DNA from: Ferruginibacter sp.
GTDB taxonomy: Bacteria > Bacteroidota > Bacteroidia > Chitinophagales > Chitinophagaceae
Assembly: GCA_025963635.1 (NCBI GenBank)
Contig: JAOQAK010000041.1
Location: 50,290 to 114,289, forward strand
Reading direction: 5' to 3'
DNA length: 64,000 nt
Notes under the pieces: model-generated
Told to the model about the DNA's origin: nothing
Database searches by the model: none
Seen by the model: the letters and a program-made list of their open reading frames with translations, nothing else
Shown here: positions 34,678 to 42,322 of the stretch, one piece after another
Layout: each line of letters starts with the position of its first letter
How positions within the stretch are numbered: position 1 is the stretch's first letter
Translations under genes and position numbers: made by a program

Positions 34678-36249
34678 ATGCATAAGCCCGAAACCATAGC
34701 ACCTATCACCCAAATTAGCCCGGCAGCATCAAGCAATCCAATACTGCCCATGCAATGTAAGTTATCCATAGGAGCCGCCAATGATCCACTAGAGCAGGAA
34801 GCTGATGCTATGGCTGATAAAATAATGCGGATGCCGGAAACCGTTCCCGTGAATTCTTTTGGAGATGAGGGTAAATCGATACAACGGAAATGTGCACATT
34901 GTGAAGAGGAGGAAGATGAACTACAACGCAAGCCGCTCGCTGGTTCCATCACGCCATTTATCCAGGCTAAAAGCAATGATGGTGGTACCGCAAGTGAAAA
35001 CATCACCCGGCAAATCAATGAAACCAGGGGAGGAGGCAGCCCGATGGATGGCAGTACACAAACTTTCATGGCAACCCGTTTCGGTACAGATTTTAGCGAT
35101 GTGAAAATTCATACAGGCGAGTATGCAGTGCAGATGAACAGGGAAATAAATGCGCAGGCTTTTACAGTGGGGAAAGATATTTATTTCAACAGCGGTAAAT
35201 ACAGACCCGACAGCGAAAATGGCAAACACTTGTTGGCTCATGAACTCACCCATACCGTGCAACAGCGAAAGGGTATTGCAAAAAAAATTCAACGGTTTGA
35301 GGCTTCCGAGAGAAGTCAGATTTCCAACATAAATGATATCATAGTCCAGGCTACAACATTCGCCAATAACGCCACCTGGATTGGCGGGCTCGTGGAGCAG
35401 GCGGGCGGCAGTACGGCTTCAGGGGTTACGAGGGGCGTCTTTAGTGCAGACCCAAGTAATGCTGGCGCTCTTACTCATCGTTACCTGATTACCTGCAGGT
35501 GTGGGATGATTGACATGCGCCATTTTTATCAGTTGATGTACATCGCATCTGTTGCAACCAATCGCAGGGCGACTGAAGCAGGGCGCTCTCATGAACTTAA
35601 TGCCGAAGCTACCTCCCGGTTTGCCGCAGAGGATACTACCTCTAATGCATTAGGCGCCTTTTTCGGAGCCAATAATTTTAATTTTTTCCATACATCCGTG
35701 AACACTTTCATAACACGCCTGCAGGCTTTTTTGAACCGGTGTTCACCAGTCGACTTTACCTCCCTTCCGGTTGCTGAACAAAATGCTATTGTAGCATTCT
35801 ATTCCGGGCGGGATTCAGCCGGAGTACCGTCCAACCAAAGTGAGTCGGCCGTGCCATTTATAGCGAGCATTGCTTCCTGCGGCGGTGTAAGCAGGTCGTT
35901 TCCGTTTGCAATTGATACAGGTGACCCAAATCGAAAAACAATCAGCAGTGCAGCATTTGACAGTGGTGTGTCATCCCTTACCAGTGATAGCAGCATCCGG
36001 GATTTCATTAATACACAACGAACCGAAATTATCAGGGGACTGACGACAGCAGAAAAAGTTACCTTAATTACCCGCCTGTTAAGCGGCTGGGTAAGTGACG
36101 AAGATGTGAATGCAGTAGTGGCAATATGCAGGCAGGCACAGGATCCCAGCCAGTTGATAAGCATACACCGTCAAATTGAGCCACTACTTTCTGACATGAG
36201 CAGTGAAGCGCAAAAAGATAGGGTGCACCGGGCATTGATGGGCTCCTGA
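34678..36249 (+). CDS. DUF4157 eCIS cargo with unrecognised C-terminal domain
   Basis: A 523-residue paralogue of the preceding gene, starting 4 bases after its stop; an in-frame ATG at 34606 would overlap that gene and adds no family sequence. Shared N-terminal parts: LSIGAANDPLEQEADAMADK, RKCAHCEEEEDELQRKPL, TDFSDVKIHTGEYAVQMNRE and HLLAHELTH (His about 188). From residue 205 on the sequence is unrelated to its neighbours: no annexin repeats, but LTHRYLITCRCGMIDMRHFY near residue 265, a pattern I have the impression recurs in other DUF4157 proteins. The helical C-terminus ends EAQKDRVHRALMGS. The biochemical activity is unknown. Confidence 0.88.
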   Translation: MHKPETIAPITQISPAASSNPILPMQCKLSIGAANDPLEQEADAMADKIMRMPETVPVNSFGDEGKSIQRKCAHCEEEEDELQRKPLAGSITPFIQAKSNDGGTASENITRQINETRGGGSPMDGSTQTFMATRFGTDFSDVKIHTGEYAVQMNREINAQAFTVGKDIYFNSGKYRPDSENGKHLLAHELTHTVQQRKGIAKKIQRFEASERSQISNINDIIVQATTFANNATWIGGLVEQAGGSTASGVTRGVFSADPSNAGALTHRYLITCRCGMIDMRHFYQLMYIASVATNRRATEAGRSHELNAEATSRFAAEDTTSNALGAFFGANNFNFFHTSVNTFITRLQAFLNRCSPVDFTSLPVAEQNAIVAFYSGRDSAGVPSNQSESAVPFIASIASCGGVSRSFPFAIDTGDPNRKTISSAAFDSGVSSLTSDSSIRDFINTQRTEIIRGLTTAEKVTLITRLLSGWVSDEDVNAVVAICRQAQDPSQLISIHRQIEPLLSDMSSEAQKDRVHRALMGS

Positions 36250-36347
36250 GTATTGTTTAAACCTGTTTTCTTCCTTGCCACTCGGATTGCAAATAAATAC
36301 TTCGAACATTTTTTAAATGTACTAAACCGCTCAATTGAATAAAAGTT

Positions 36348-38717
36348 TTGCCAGATTTCTCATCCATAGCACCTCAGCCTCAAACTGTAGAACCTTCTGC
36401 AGCAAAGTGTGCGCAGCCTGACCAGGAGGCGGGTGAGGAAAGTATTTACAAAGAATGCCTGCAACGACTTCCCATACAACGAAAATTATCAATCGGCGCC
36501 GTAGATGATCCGCTGGAATATGAAGCAGATGCAATGGCTGACAGGGTGATGCGGATGCCGGATGCTAACTCATTTTATCATGGCGGGGAGCCTGTTATAC
36601 AACGTAAATGTGCTCACTGCGAAGAAGAAGAAGGAGTCCAACGTAAATTATCAACATCTGTTATTACGCCGTTTATACAAGCAAAACGTGAGAACGGTGG
36701 TGTAGCAAGCGATCGGGTTACTCAACAGGTAAATGCTACTAAAGGTAAAGGCTCGGGGATGGAAGGTTATATTCAATCCTTTATGCAAAGCCGTTTCAAT
36801 ACAGATTTCTCCGGTGTAAAAATACACACAGGCGATTACGCTGTACAAATGTCAAAGGAATTGAATGCCGAGGCGTTCACCGTTGGGAGTGATATCTATT
36901 TTAACAACGGCAAATACAACCCCGGATCAGATCCGGGGAAACATTTGCTGGCGCATGAATTAACCCATACTGTTCAACAAAACAATAGTGCTTCAAATAC
37001 AATTCACCGGCAGGTAGCGCCTTTACCACAACGAACACCGGCTCAACAAATTGCCACCACCTTGCGCAATGCTGCCTCCGGGCTCGGTACAGATGAAGAC
37101 GCAATTTTTAATGCGTTAACCGGTAGAACCGCTGCCGAAATTTCGGATATCGAAGCTGCTTACCTTACTCTGTCCGGGTCACAAACACTTGAAGCAATGC
37201 TTCGTGATGAATTATCAGGAGACGATTTATCAAAGGCATTGTCTTTATTAAGAGGTGAAAGCCCTTCAGCCGAAATAGCTCGTGTATTATGGAATGCCAT
37301 GCGGGGATTGGGCACGGATGAATCGGCGATTTATGGAGTAATCGCAGGGCGTACTGTCGCTCAATGGACAGATTTGCAGGATGCTTATCGGCAGATGACA
37401 TCTACTAACCTGCTTACGGATTTAAGGGATGAACTAAATGACGAGGAATGGAATTATGTGCAAACACTTTTGCCGGGGGCAACAGGTGGTGCAGCAACAG
37501 ATGAAGATCGGGCCACCGTGATAGCTAACCGGTTGGAAGCAGCAATGCAAGGATTGGGCACAGACGAATCCGCGATTTATGCAGCACTTACAGGGCACAG
37601 TGATACTGAATTGCGTGAAATTGAACGCCGGTATCGCCTGATCACCGGCAGGGATCTTAACGCTGATTTGCAGGATGAATTAACTGGTGGCGAATTCTCG
37701 CAGGCACAGGCATTGTTACATCCCCTTGGCAATTCAGAACGGTTAGCAAAGAGCTTGCATGATGCAGTTGACGGGGCGGGTACAAGGGAGGCCGCGATTG
37801 TAGCCATATTGCAGGGCCGGTCAGCTGCCGAGTTGGGCCAGGTGAGTGCTGCGTATCAACGGTTGTACAATGAAAGTTTGAATACACGGTTGGAGGATGA
37901 ACTGGGAGGTGCCGATTGGCTCGAAACTTCTATTTTATTGAGTGGTAGGTCGCCCGGCGCCATCGAAGAAATTGTAATCGCCACAATGGATCGTGGTACG
38001 GATGAAGAAAGGCTTTTTGCTGTTTTTCAAACATATAACCGCGATGTAACTACCATTGCACAATTAAAAGCGGCATACCTGGCACGAACCGGCAATACGC
38101 TTCGCAGTCTTATGGAAAGTGAGTTGAGCGGAGATGAATTGCAACATGCGCTGTTCCTGCTCAATGAAGATCAAACCGCAGATGAAATGACCCGTATGCT
38201 GGGTAGCAGGATGAGATGGCGTTCCTCTGGTCCGGGATCGGGTACTACCTTTGAAATTTGGGCATCTGCTGCGACCGAAGGCACAGCACCGACGCTTACA
38301 CCGGGTACTATCATTAATTGTTGGGAAGTGGTCTTATTGGCAGCATACCGTGCTGGGGCCATAAATTGGAGTTACATACATAACTTGTATACAGCAATTC
38401 CCAGTTCAGGCTGGGTAGGCGCCATGAGCCAGGGCCCCAGGACAGTTTATCACGTTGGCGGGATTAATGCGACCATGCCATCCAGGGGCGATATTGTATT
38501 TTTTGACGGTATAGCACACGTAGCACTCGCCAATGGTAATGGCAGCGAAGTACTCACATTTTGGCCTCCCCCCGATACTCCATTCACAAGGGATGCTGAT
38601 AATGCAGTAGAAGACAGGGTTAAGCTATTTACCATTGAAGAGTTATCTAACTGGTGGTCGATAAATTTACCGCCTGCACCGCTAATTGAATTTGGCAGGC
38701 CCGCATGGGGGCGTTAA
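36348..38717 (+). CDS. DUF4157 eCIS cargo with five annexin-like repeats and NlpC/P60-like C-terminal domain
   Basis: A 789-residue probable effector. The only in-frame start before the conserved region is TTG at 36348; a TGA lies 9 bases upstream. N-terminal DUF4157 region: LSIGAVDDPLEYEADAMADR, RKCAHCEEEEGVQRKL, VKIHTGDYAVQMSKELNAEA and HLLAHELTH (His 203). Residues about 229-617 form five annexin-like repeats (ASGLGTDEDAIFNALTGRT, MRGLGTDESAIYGVIAGRT, MQGLGTDESAIYAALTGHS, VDGAGTREAAIVAILQGRS, MDRGTDEERLFAVF), four with an intact GxGT. The last 160 residues contain INCWEVVLLAAYRAG (Cys 658) and RGDIVFFDGIAHVALANG (His 724), an NlpC/P60-like Cys/His arrangement. It would bind membranes via calcium and cut an amide bond; activity is inferred. 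Confidence 0.87.
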   Translation: MPDFSSIAPQPQTVEPSAAKCAQPDQEAGEESIYKECLQRLPIQRKLSIGAVDDPLEYEADAMADRVMRMPDANSFYHGGEPVIQRKCAHCEEEEGVQRKLSTSVITPFIQAKRENGGVASDRVTQQVNATKGKGSGMEGYIQSFMQSRFNTDFSGVKIHTGDYAVQMSKELNAEAFTVGSDIYFNNGKYNPGSDPGKHLLAHELTHTVQQNNSASNTIHRQVAPLPQRTPAQQIATTLRNAASGLGTDEDAIFNALTGRTAAEISDIEAAYLTLSGSQTLEAMLRDELSGDDLSKALSLLRGESPSAEIARVLWNAMRGLGTDESAIYGVIAGRTVAQWTDLQDAYRQMTSTNLLTDLRDELNDEEWNYVQTLLPGATGGAATDEDRATVIANRLEAAMQGLGTDESAIYAALTGHSDTELREIERRYRLITGRDLNADLQDELTGGEFSQAQALLHPLGNSERLAKSLHDAVDGAGTREAAIVAILQGRSAAELGQVSAAYQRLYNESLNTRLEDELGGADWLETSILLSGRSPGAIEEIVIATMDRGTDEERLFAVFQTYNRDVTTIAQLKAAYLARTGNTLRSLMESELSGDELQHALFLLNEDQTADEMTRMLGSRMRWRSSGPGSGTTFEIWASAATEGTAPTLTPGTIINCWEVVLLAAYRAGAINWSYIHNLYTAIPSSGWVGAMSQGPRTVYHVGGINATMPSRGDIVFFDGIAHVALANGNGSEVLTFWPPPDTPFTRDADNAVEDRVKLFTIEELSNWWSINLPPAPLIEFGRPAWGR

Positions 38718-38739
38718 ACTAAAAATACACAATAGAGAA

Positions 38740-40017
38740 ATGCTATTTTTATATCTATTGATTTCAACAATATATTGCACTAGTTTGCATAAAAAGATAA
38801 ACACGGTGAATACCTATAAAATCAGGGAAGTTTGTACAATACCATGGGGTGAAGAGCTTAAAGAAGAGTTTACATTATTACCGGAAACCAGCTTGTATAA
38901 TCCAAACAAGGTGTACAAGGACCAGGCAAGGAAAAATATTCTTTTCAGGGTAAGCAACGAAACCTGTCTCGTTTTTTCAGGACAAGCATTAACAGCAGAT
39001 CAACATCCTGAACTATCTTTTCTGAAAATCAACAACAAAAAAATTTCAAAAAATAAAATTATTATCACCCGGAATTTACAACACTACCGGCTGGTTGATT
39101 TTGCAATTACGGAGGAAGAAAGAATTGTCGTACTTGTCGAAAATGGAGACCGGCAGCAGTTTGCTTATTTTCTTGTTACCGTGGAAAGTGATGGTAGATG
39201 CATTGAAACCGAGATACAAATTCCGGCTGAGCAGGCTTATTTTGATATCAGGAAGATTAGAGTTGATAAGGAGGATATTTACTTCGAAGTAAAACTATCG
39301 GCAGGGCGGGGTTTGTATGCAACATCGGATGATGGCGTTTTACAATCCGTTTATGAAAACAGGCTAGCACTGGGATTATTTATTGCCGATAATCAGCATA
39401 TAATTGCCGCCCTGTCAAATGCCGGCTTTTCCGAAAACTACTGGGCACTGATCGATATTGCAACGAAAAAAGAGTTAATCAAATTATCCAACCCGCTTTA
39501 CAATGCGCACAATGCCCTGCCATTCTTTGCCACCCCCAATAAAAATGTATACGGTTCCAAAGGGTTTGAAATAGTTCGGCAAAACCTCGTTAGCGGCGAT
39601 ATAAAAACTATTGACTTACGAAATTTTGTTCCACTGCCGGACAATGAATTTTTTCTCTGTAAAACTATGAATGAAAACGCTATTGAACTGGTGCGCACGC
39701 ATCACCAGGAAACTGACGGAGGAGATTATCTTACTTTGAAACTACCAGGCGACTTAGGGGAGATTGTATACGCCAACCTTCAAAACGTTGACAGTAATGG
39801 AAATTTTTATATCCGTGTTAAAACAAAAGATACAACAGATGTTTTATTGACATTTTCACAAGTTGGAGCTTTTACAGGCAAGACCTCTGCCGGGGATACT
39901 GTCGATTCAAATCTTCTTCAAAATCCGGATACCTGGCAGGTGGATGAAAATGACAAATTGTATTTACCCGTGCTTAGGAATACCGGGCTGGCAATTTTTG
40001 AGATAACCATTTCTTAA
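38740..40017 (+). CDS. Exported protein of unknown function, beta-propeller-like
   Basis: No family recognised. The 425-residue product starts with a hydrophobic segment (MLFLYLLISTIYCTSL) that reads as a signal peptide, possibly a lipoprotein signal with Cys 13, although the lipobox is poor. The rest shows repeated strand-rich blocks of about 45-60 residues (HYRLVDFAITEEERIVVLVE, AYFDIRKIRVDKEDIYFEVK, LGLFIADNQHIIAALSNAGF, NLQNVDSNGNFYIRVKTKDT) suggesting a six- or seven-bladed beta-propeller. The frame is open 18 codons upstream into the previous gene, but the ATG at 38740 gives the signal peptide. Same strand and 22 bases after the third DUF4157 gene, so it is likely part of the island. 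Confidence 0.75.
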   Translation: MLFLYLLISTIYCTSLHKKINTVNTYKIREVCTIPWGEELKEEFTLLPETSLYNPNKVYKDQARKNILFRVSNETCLVFSGQALTADQHPELSFLKINNKKISKNKIIITRNLQHYRLVDFAITEEERIVVLVENGDRQQFAYFLVTVESDGRCIETEIQIPAEQAYFDIRKIRVDKEDIYFEVKLSAGRGLYATSDDGVLQSVYENRLALGLFIADNQHIIAALSNAGFSENYWALIDIATKKELIKLSNPLYNAHNALPFFATPNKNVYGSKGFEIVRQNLVSGDIKTIDLRNFVPLPDNEFFLCKTMNENAIELVRTHHQETDGGDYLTLKLPGDLGEIVYANLQNVDSNGNFYIRVKTKDTTDVLLTFSQVGAFTGKTSAGDTVDSNLLQNPDTWQVDENDKLYLPVLRNTGLAIFEITIS

Positions 40018-40174
40018 AATCTATCCGGAACACGACGCCTTTTGTAACCTACAGGCCGAACACGCAACAAGAATCATATTTAAATTGGAAAATGATGCCA
40101 TTACACATTTTTCTATGCCATGCTATCTCAAAAGGATAATAATTGTAAAAGCTGAATGTGCGAGGTAACTACTC

Positions 40175-40309
40175 ATGCATGAAATCAATTCCATATCATC
40201 TCAGCCTAATACCAATGGCGCAAGCGCCACAGTAGCGGCTGTGGAGACCTTGCAGGAATCAATCAACAAAGAACTGTATGAAACCAGCCTCCGTAAAGGC
40301 AGGCATTAA
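40175..40309 (+). CDS. Small ORF (44 aa), possible remnant
   Basis: An ATG-initiated 44-codon ORF: MHEINSISSQPNTNG, then ASATVAAVETLQESINKELY, ending SLRKGRH. It has plausible composition and follows a purine-containing region, but no family was recognised. Its last 32 bases overlap, in another frame, the start of the frameshifted ORF that follows. It lies in the same phase as the final part of that ORF, so it may be the broken N-terminus of the same ancestral gene. Confidence 0.35.
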   Translation: MHEINSISSQPNTNGASATVAAVETLQESINKELYETSLRKGRH

Positions 40310-40504
40310 ACCAAAAGTTGTTGAGCATAAAACCGGTAAAATTTATAACACCCAGGACATACAATGGGAGATTTCCCGTGACGAAATTTTGGTGAAAGAA
40401 AAAGGATGGTTGATAAATGGGTGTTTGAGGGTACTGCCAGTGGCCCTTTGAAAAAAGCGCTTCAAAATGCCGGGATTCCATTCAAAGAAATCATTGTACC
40501 TTAA
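40278..40504 (+). pseudogene. Frameshifted small ORF, possible toxin C-terminal fragment
   Basis: Frame 1 reads MKPASVKAGIKPKVVEHKTG, then KIYNTQDIQWEISRDEILVK and EKGWLI, before drifting into a non-protein-like tail that stops at TGA near 40451. From about 40412 another frame continues the coding pattern: DKWVFEGTASGPLKKALQNA then GIPFKEIIVP and TAA at 40502-40504. Restoring one base near 40411 joins the two into a coherent protein of about 75 residues. The compact, basic, C-terminal-like character and the neighbouring immunity-like gene suggest a toxin tip, but no family was identified. A sequencing error cannot be excluded. Confidence 0.5.
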
Positions 40505-40524
40505 GAAATGAATAAAAGAAAAAA

Positions 40525-40971
40525 ATGAGTATTTATAAGACGTATACGGAAGATGATTTTGGATACTGGGTTTTCGAAATGGATAATAAGTTGGCTTCAT
40601 TCATCGCATCGCTTTATGGTGATATTAAAACCAAACTGGATTATTCAATCAACTCTCTTGATGATGCAGAACGCTGGTTGATTAATACTTACAAAATACC
40701 TGCAGCCATCGAAGCGCTGCACAGGGCTATTACGGTAGATGGATTTTGCAGGTATATCGGGGAGGTCTACAGAAAAAACTTAGGAGGATACTGAGATATG
40801 AATTTTGATGCGAAAGACCCCGGACAAACTGGCCCGTTCATTACCGGCTTTGAACCTGGGAGCAATATCGTTTCTCTCTTCGGCTTAATTAAAAAAGCGC
40901 TTGAAATTAAATCAGGTAATTACTTAAAAAATCATCTTCTACAATTAATGGAAGCCTCTAAAAAGAATTAA
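40525..40971 (+). pseudogene. Immunity-like gene interrupted by an in-frame TGA
   Basis: The frame from ATG at 40525 encodes 89 residues ending DGFCRYIGEVYRKNLGGY, a TGA at 40792-40794, and then in the same frame a further 58 residues (DMNFDAKDPGQTGPFITGFE, SNIVSLFGLIKKALEIKSGN) to TAA at 40969-40971. Read through, the product is a smooth 148-residue acidic-to-neutral protein; a TGG Trp codon changed to TGA would explain the break, since Trp after GG(Y) is common in such immunity-like proteins. Alternatively there are two coupled genes, the second starting at ATG 40798. Function unknown; it resembles small immunity proteins in size and position behind effector genes. Confidence 0.55.
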
Positions 40972-41128
40972 AAGATGTGTATCTGTAAACCAATAATTAA
41001 ATAACCGTTATTTGAAATAGCGGTCTCCAGTACCAATCAATAATCTCACTTATAGTATTACCGTAGCCCGCAAGGAAACAATTTTCTAAATTTCTCCATT
41101 GTACGGCCATCCTTTCGGCCAAATTTAT

Positions 41129-41142
41129 TGTAACGTGTTACA
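41129..41142. promoter_or_regulatory. Palindrome TGTAAC-GT-GTTACA
   Basis: A 6-2-6 inverted repeat upstream of the TetR gene, 55 bases before its operator. The shape suggests a binding site for a dimeric regulator, possibly of the Crp/Fnr kind. No family site is claimed. Confidence 0.3.
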
Positions 41143-41197
41143 GATTATAACCTCTAATGGCCTCTTTTTGATGGGAATAACAACGCCTTATTTTCTT

Positions 41198-41224
41198 AAA
41201 TGAACGAACATTCATTTATATTTG
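41198..41224 (+). promoter_or_regulatory. TetR operator overlapping a TAnnTTTG promoter box
   Basis: AAATGAA-cgaaca-TTCATTT (41198-41217) is a perfect 7-6-7 inverted repeat of the form recognised by many TetR regulators. Its right end runs into TATATTTG (41217-41224), an exact -7 box. A bound dimer would block the promoter. The start codon at 41233 lies only 8 bases beyond the box, so the transcript is nearly leaderless. Confidence 0.65.
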
Positions 41225-41232
41225 CGGTACCG

Positions 41233-41823
41233 ATGCGAATAAGAGATGAAAATAAGGAAAGAAACATTCGTGACAAAGCGTTGCAGATGATCGTGAAGGA
41301 AGGGCTTAACGGTTTCAGCATGCACAAGCTTGCGAAAGCTGCAGGGGTTTCTCCTGCTACCATCTACATATATTTTAAAGATAAGGAAGATCTTGTTTTG
41401 CACCTGGTGCGGGAAGCCGGCGAAAAGATGGTTGACATTACTTTAAAAGATTTTCTACCTTCTATGAGCTTTAGCGAAGGCTTAAGGGTTCAATGGATTA
41501 ACCGGATGAAGTATTGCATGAAATACCCCGATCAAATGCATTTTTTAGAGCAGTTGCGACATTCACCTTACAGTGAAACATTAATGGATATGATGGGGGA
41601 GAAGTTCAAAAACACGATGGGCGATTTTGTTTCAAATGCTATCAAACGGAATGAATTGATAAAAGTGCCGCTCGAAGTTTACTGGTCCATTGCGTTTGCA
41701 CCCCTTTACAACCTGGTGAAATTTCACATGACCGGGAAGAGCTTAGGCAACAAAAAATTTGTACTGACTGACAAAATTATCAACGAAACTTTTGAACTGG
41801 TTTTGAAAGCGCTGAAGCCCTAA
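41233..41823 (+). CDS. TetR/AcrR family transcriptional regulator
   Basis: A 196-residue repressor. The N-terminal helix-turn-helix is clear: IRDKALQMIVKEGLNGFSMH, KLAKAAGVSPATIYIYFKDK and EDLVLHLV at residues about 10-60. The C-terminal ligand domain is less conserved. An in-frame ATG at 41200 lies inside the operator and upstream of the promoter box, so the ATG at 41233 is preferred. It probably controls itself through the overlapping operator and the MFS exporter about 500 bases downstream, a common drug-efflux arrangement. The ligand is unknown. Confidence 0.9.
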   Translation: MRIRDENKERNIRDKALQMIVKEGLNGFSMHKLAKAAGVSPATIYIYFKDKEDLVLHLVREAGEKMVDITLKDFLPSMSFSEGLRVQWINRMKYCMKYPDQMHFLEQLRHSPYSETLMDMMGEKFKNTMGDFVSNAIKRNELIKVPLEVYWSIAFAPLYNLVKFHMTGKSLGNKKFVLTDKIINETFELVLKALKP

Positions 41824-42078
41824 AAGTGAACCGTAAGATAGGACCATTCGCACCTGCAAAACTCTGCTGTTTACCGATATTTTTAGTGCAATCACCTAAA
41901 CACATTTTTCCGTATTGTAAACCCATTATAGATTAGCGGTGTAGCGGCAGAAGAGGTGATGAAAGTTTGAAGAACATTGATGAAGATGTGGCTCGGGCTT
42001 GAAGATCGAAGTTCATAAAAATGGGCGAACACAATGAACTGATTAATACTGCTATCTTAAACCTATTGGAAAAATATC

Positions 42079-42303
42079 ATGAAAGCAATAAACATTTTGG
42101 TTTTCAAAACGAACATACGATTCAAAAAAGATCTTAAAATAATAGCGCCATGCCTGCAGACTTTCAAGTCTGTTGTAAGGTGGAACATAGACTGGAAAGA
42201 TGCCGATAGAATTCTCAGGATAGAGTCTGCATACGGCGATCCGGTTGAAATTATTAAAACAATCAATATGGCAGGATATCATTGCGAAGAACTGCCTGAT
42301 TAA
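42079..42303 (+). CDS. Small HMA-like-fold protein (74 aa)
   Basis: A 74-residue protein, MKAINILVFKTNIRFKKDLK then IIAPCLQ, WNIDWKDADRILRIE and IIKTINMAGYHCEELPD. The beta-alpha-beta pattern and small size resemble heavy-metal-associated (ferredoxin-like) domains, but there is no CxxC metal site, so metal binding is unlikely. Similar small proteins beside regulators occur in Bacteroidota. The MFS gene begins 20 bases downstream, suggesting cotranscription. An overlapping 38-codon ORF starting at 42021 in another frame is not supported. Confidence 0.65.
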   Translation: MKAINILVFKTNIRFKKDLKIIAPCLQTFKSVVRWNIDWKDADRILRIESAYGDPVEIIKTINMAGYHCEELPD

Positions 42304-42322
42304 ACATTCAATCACAATCAAA

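Noticed and set aside
42021..42137. 38-codon ORF overlapping the small HMA-like gene
   Set aside because: Overlaps a better supported gene in another frame; no independent evidence.
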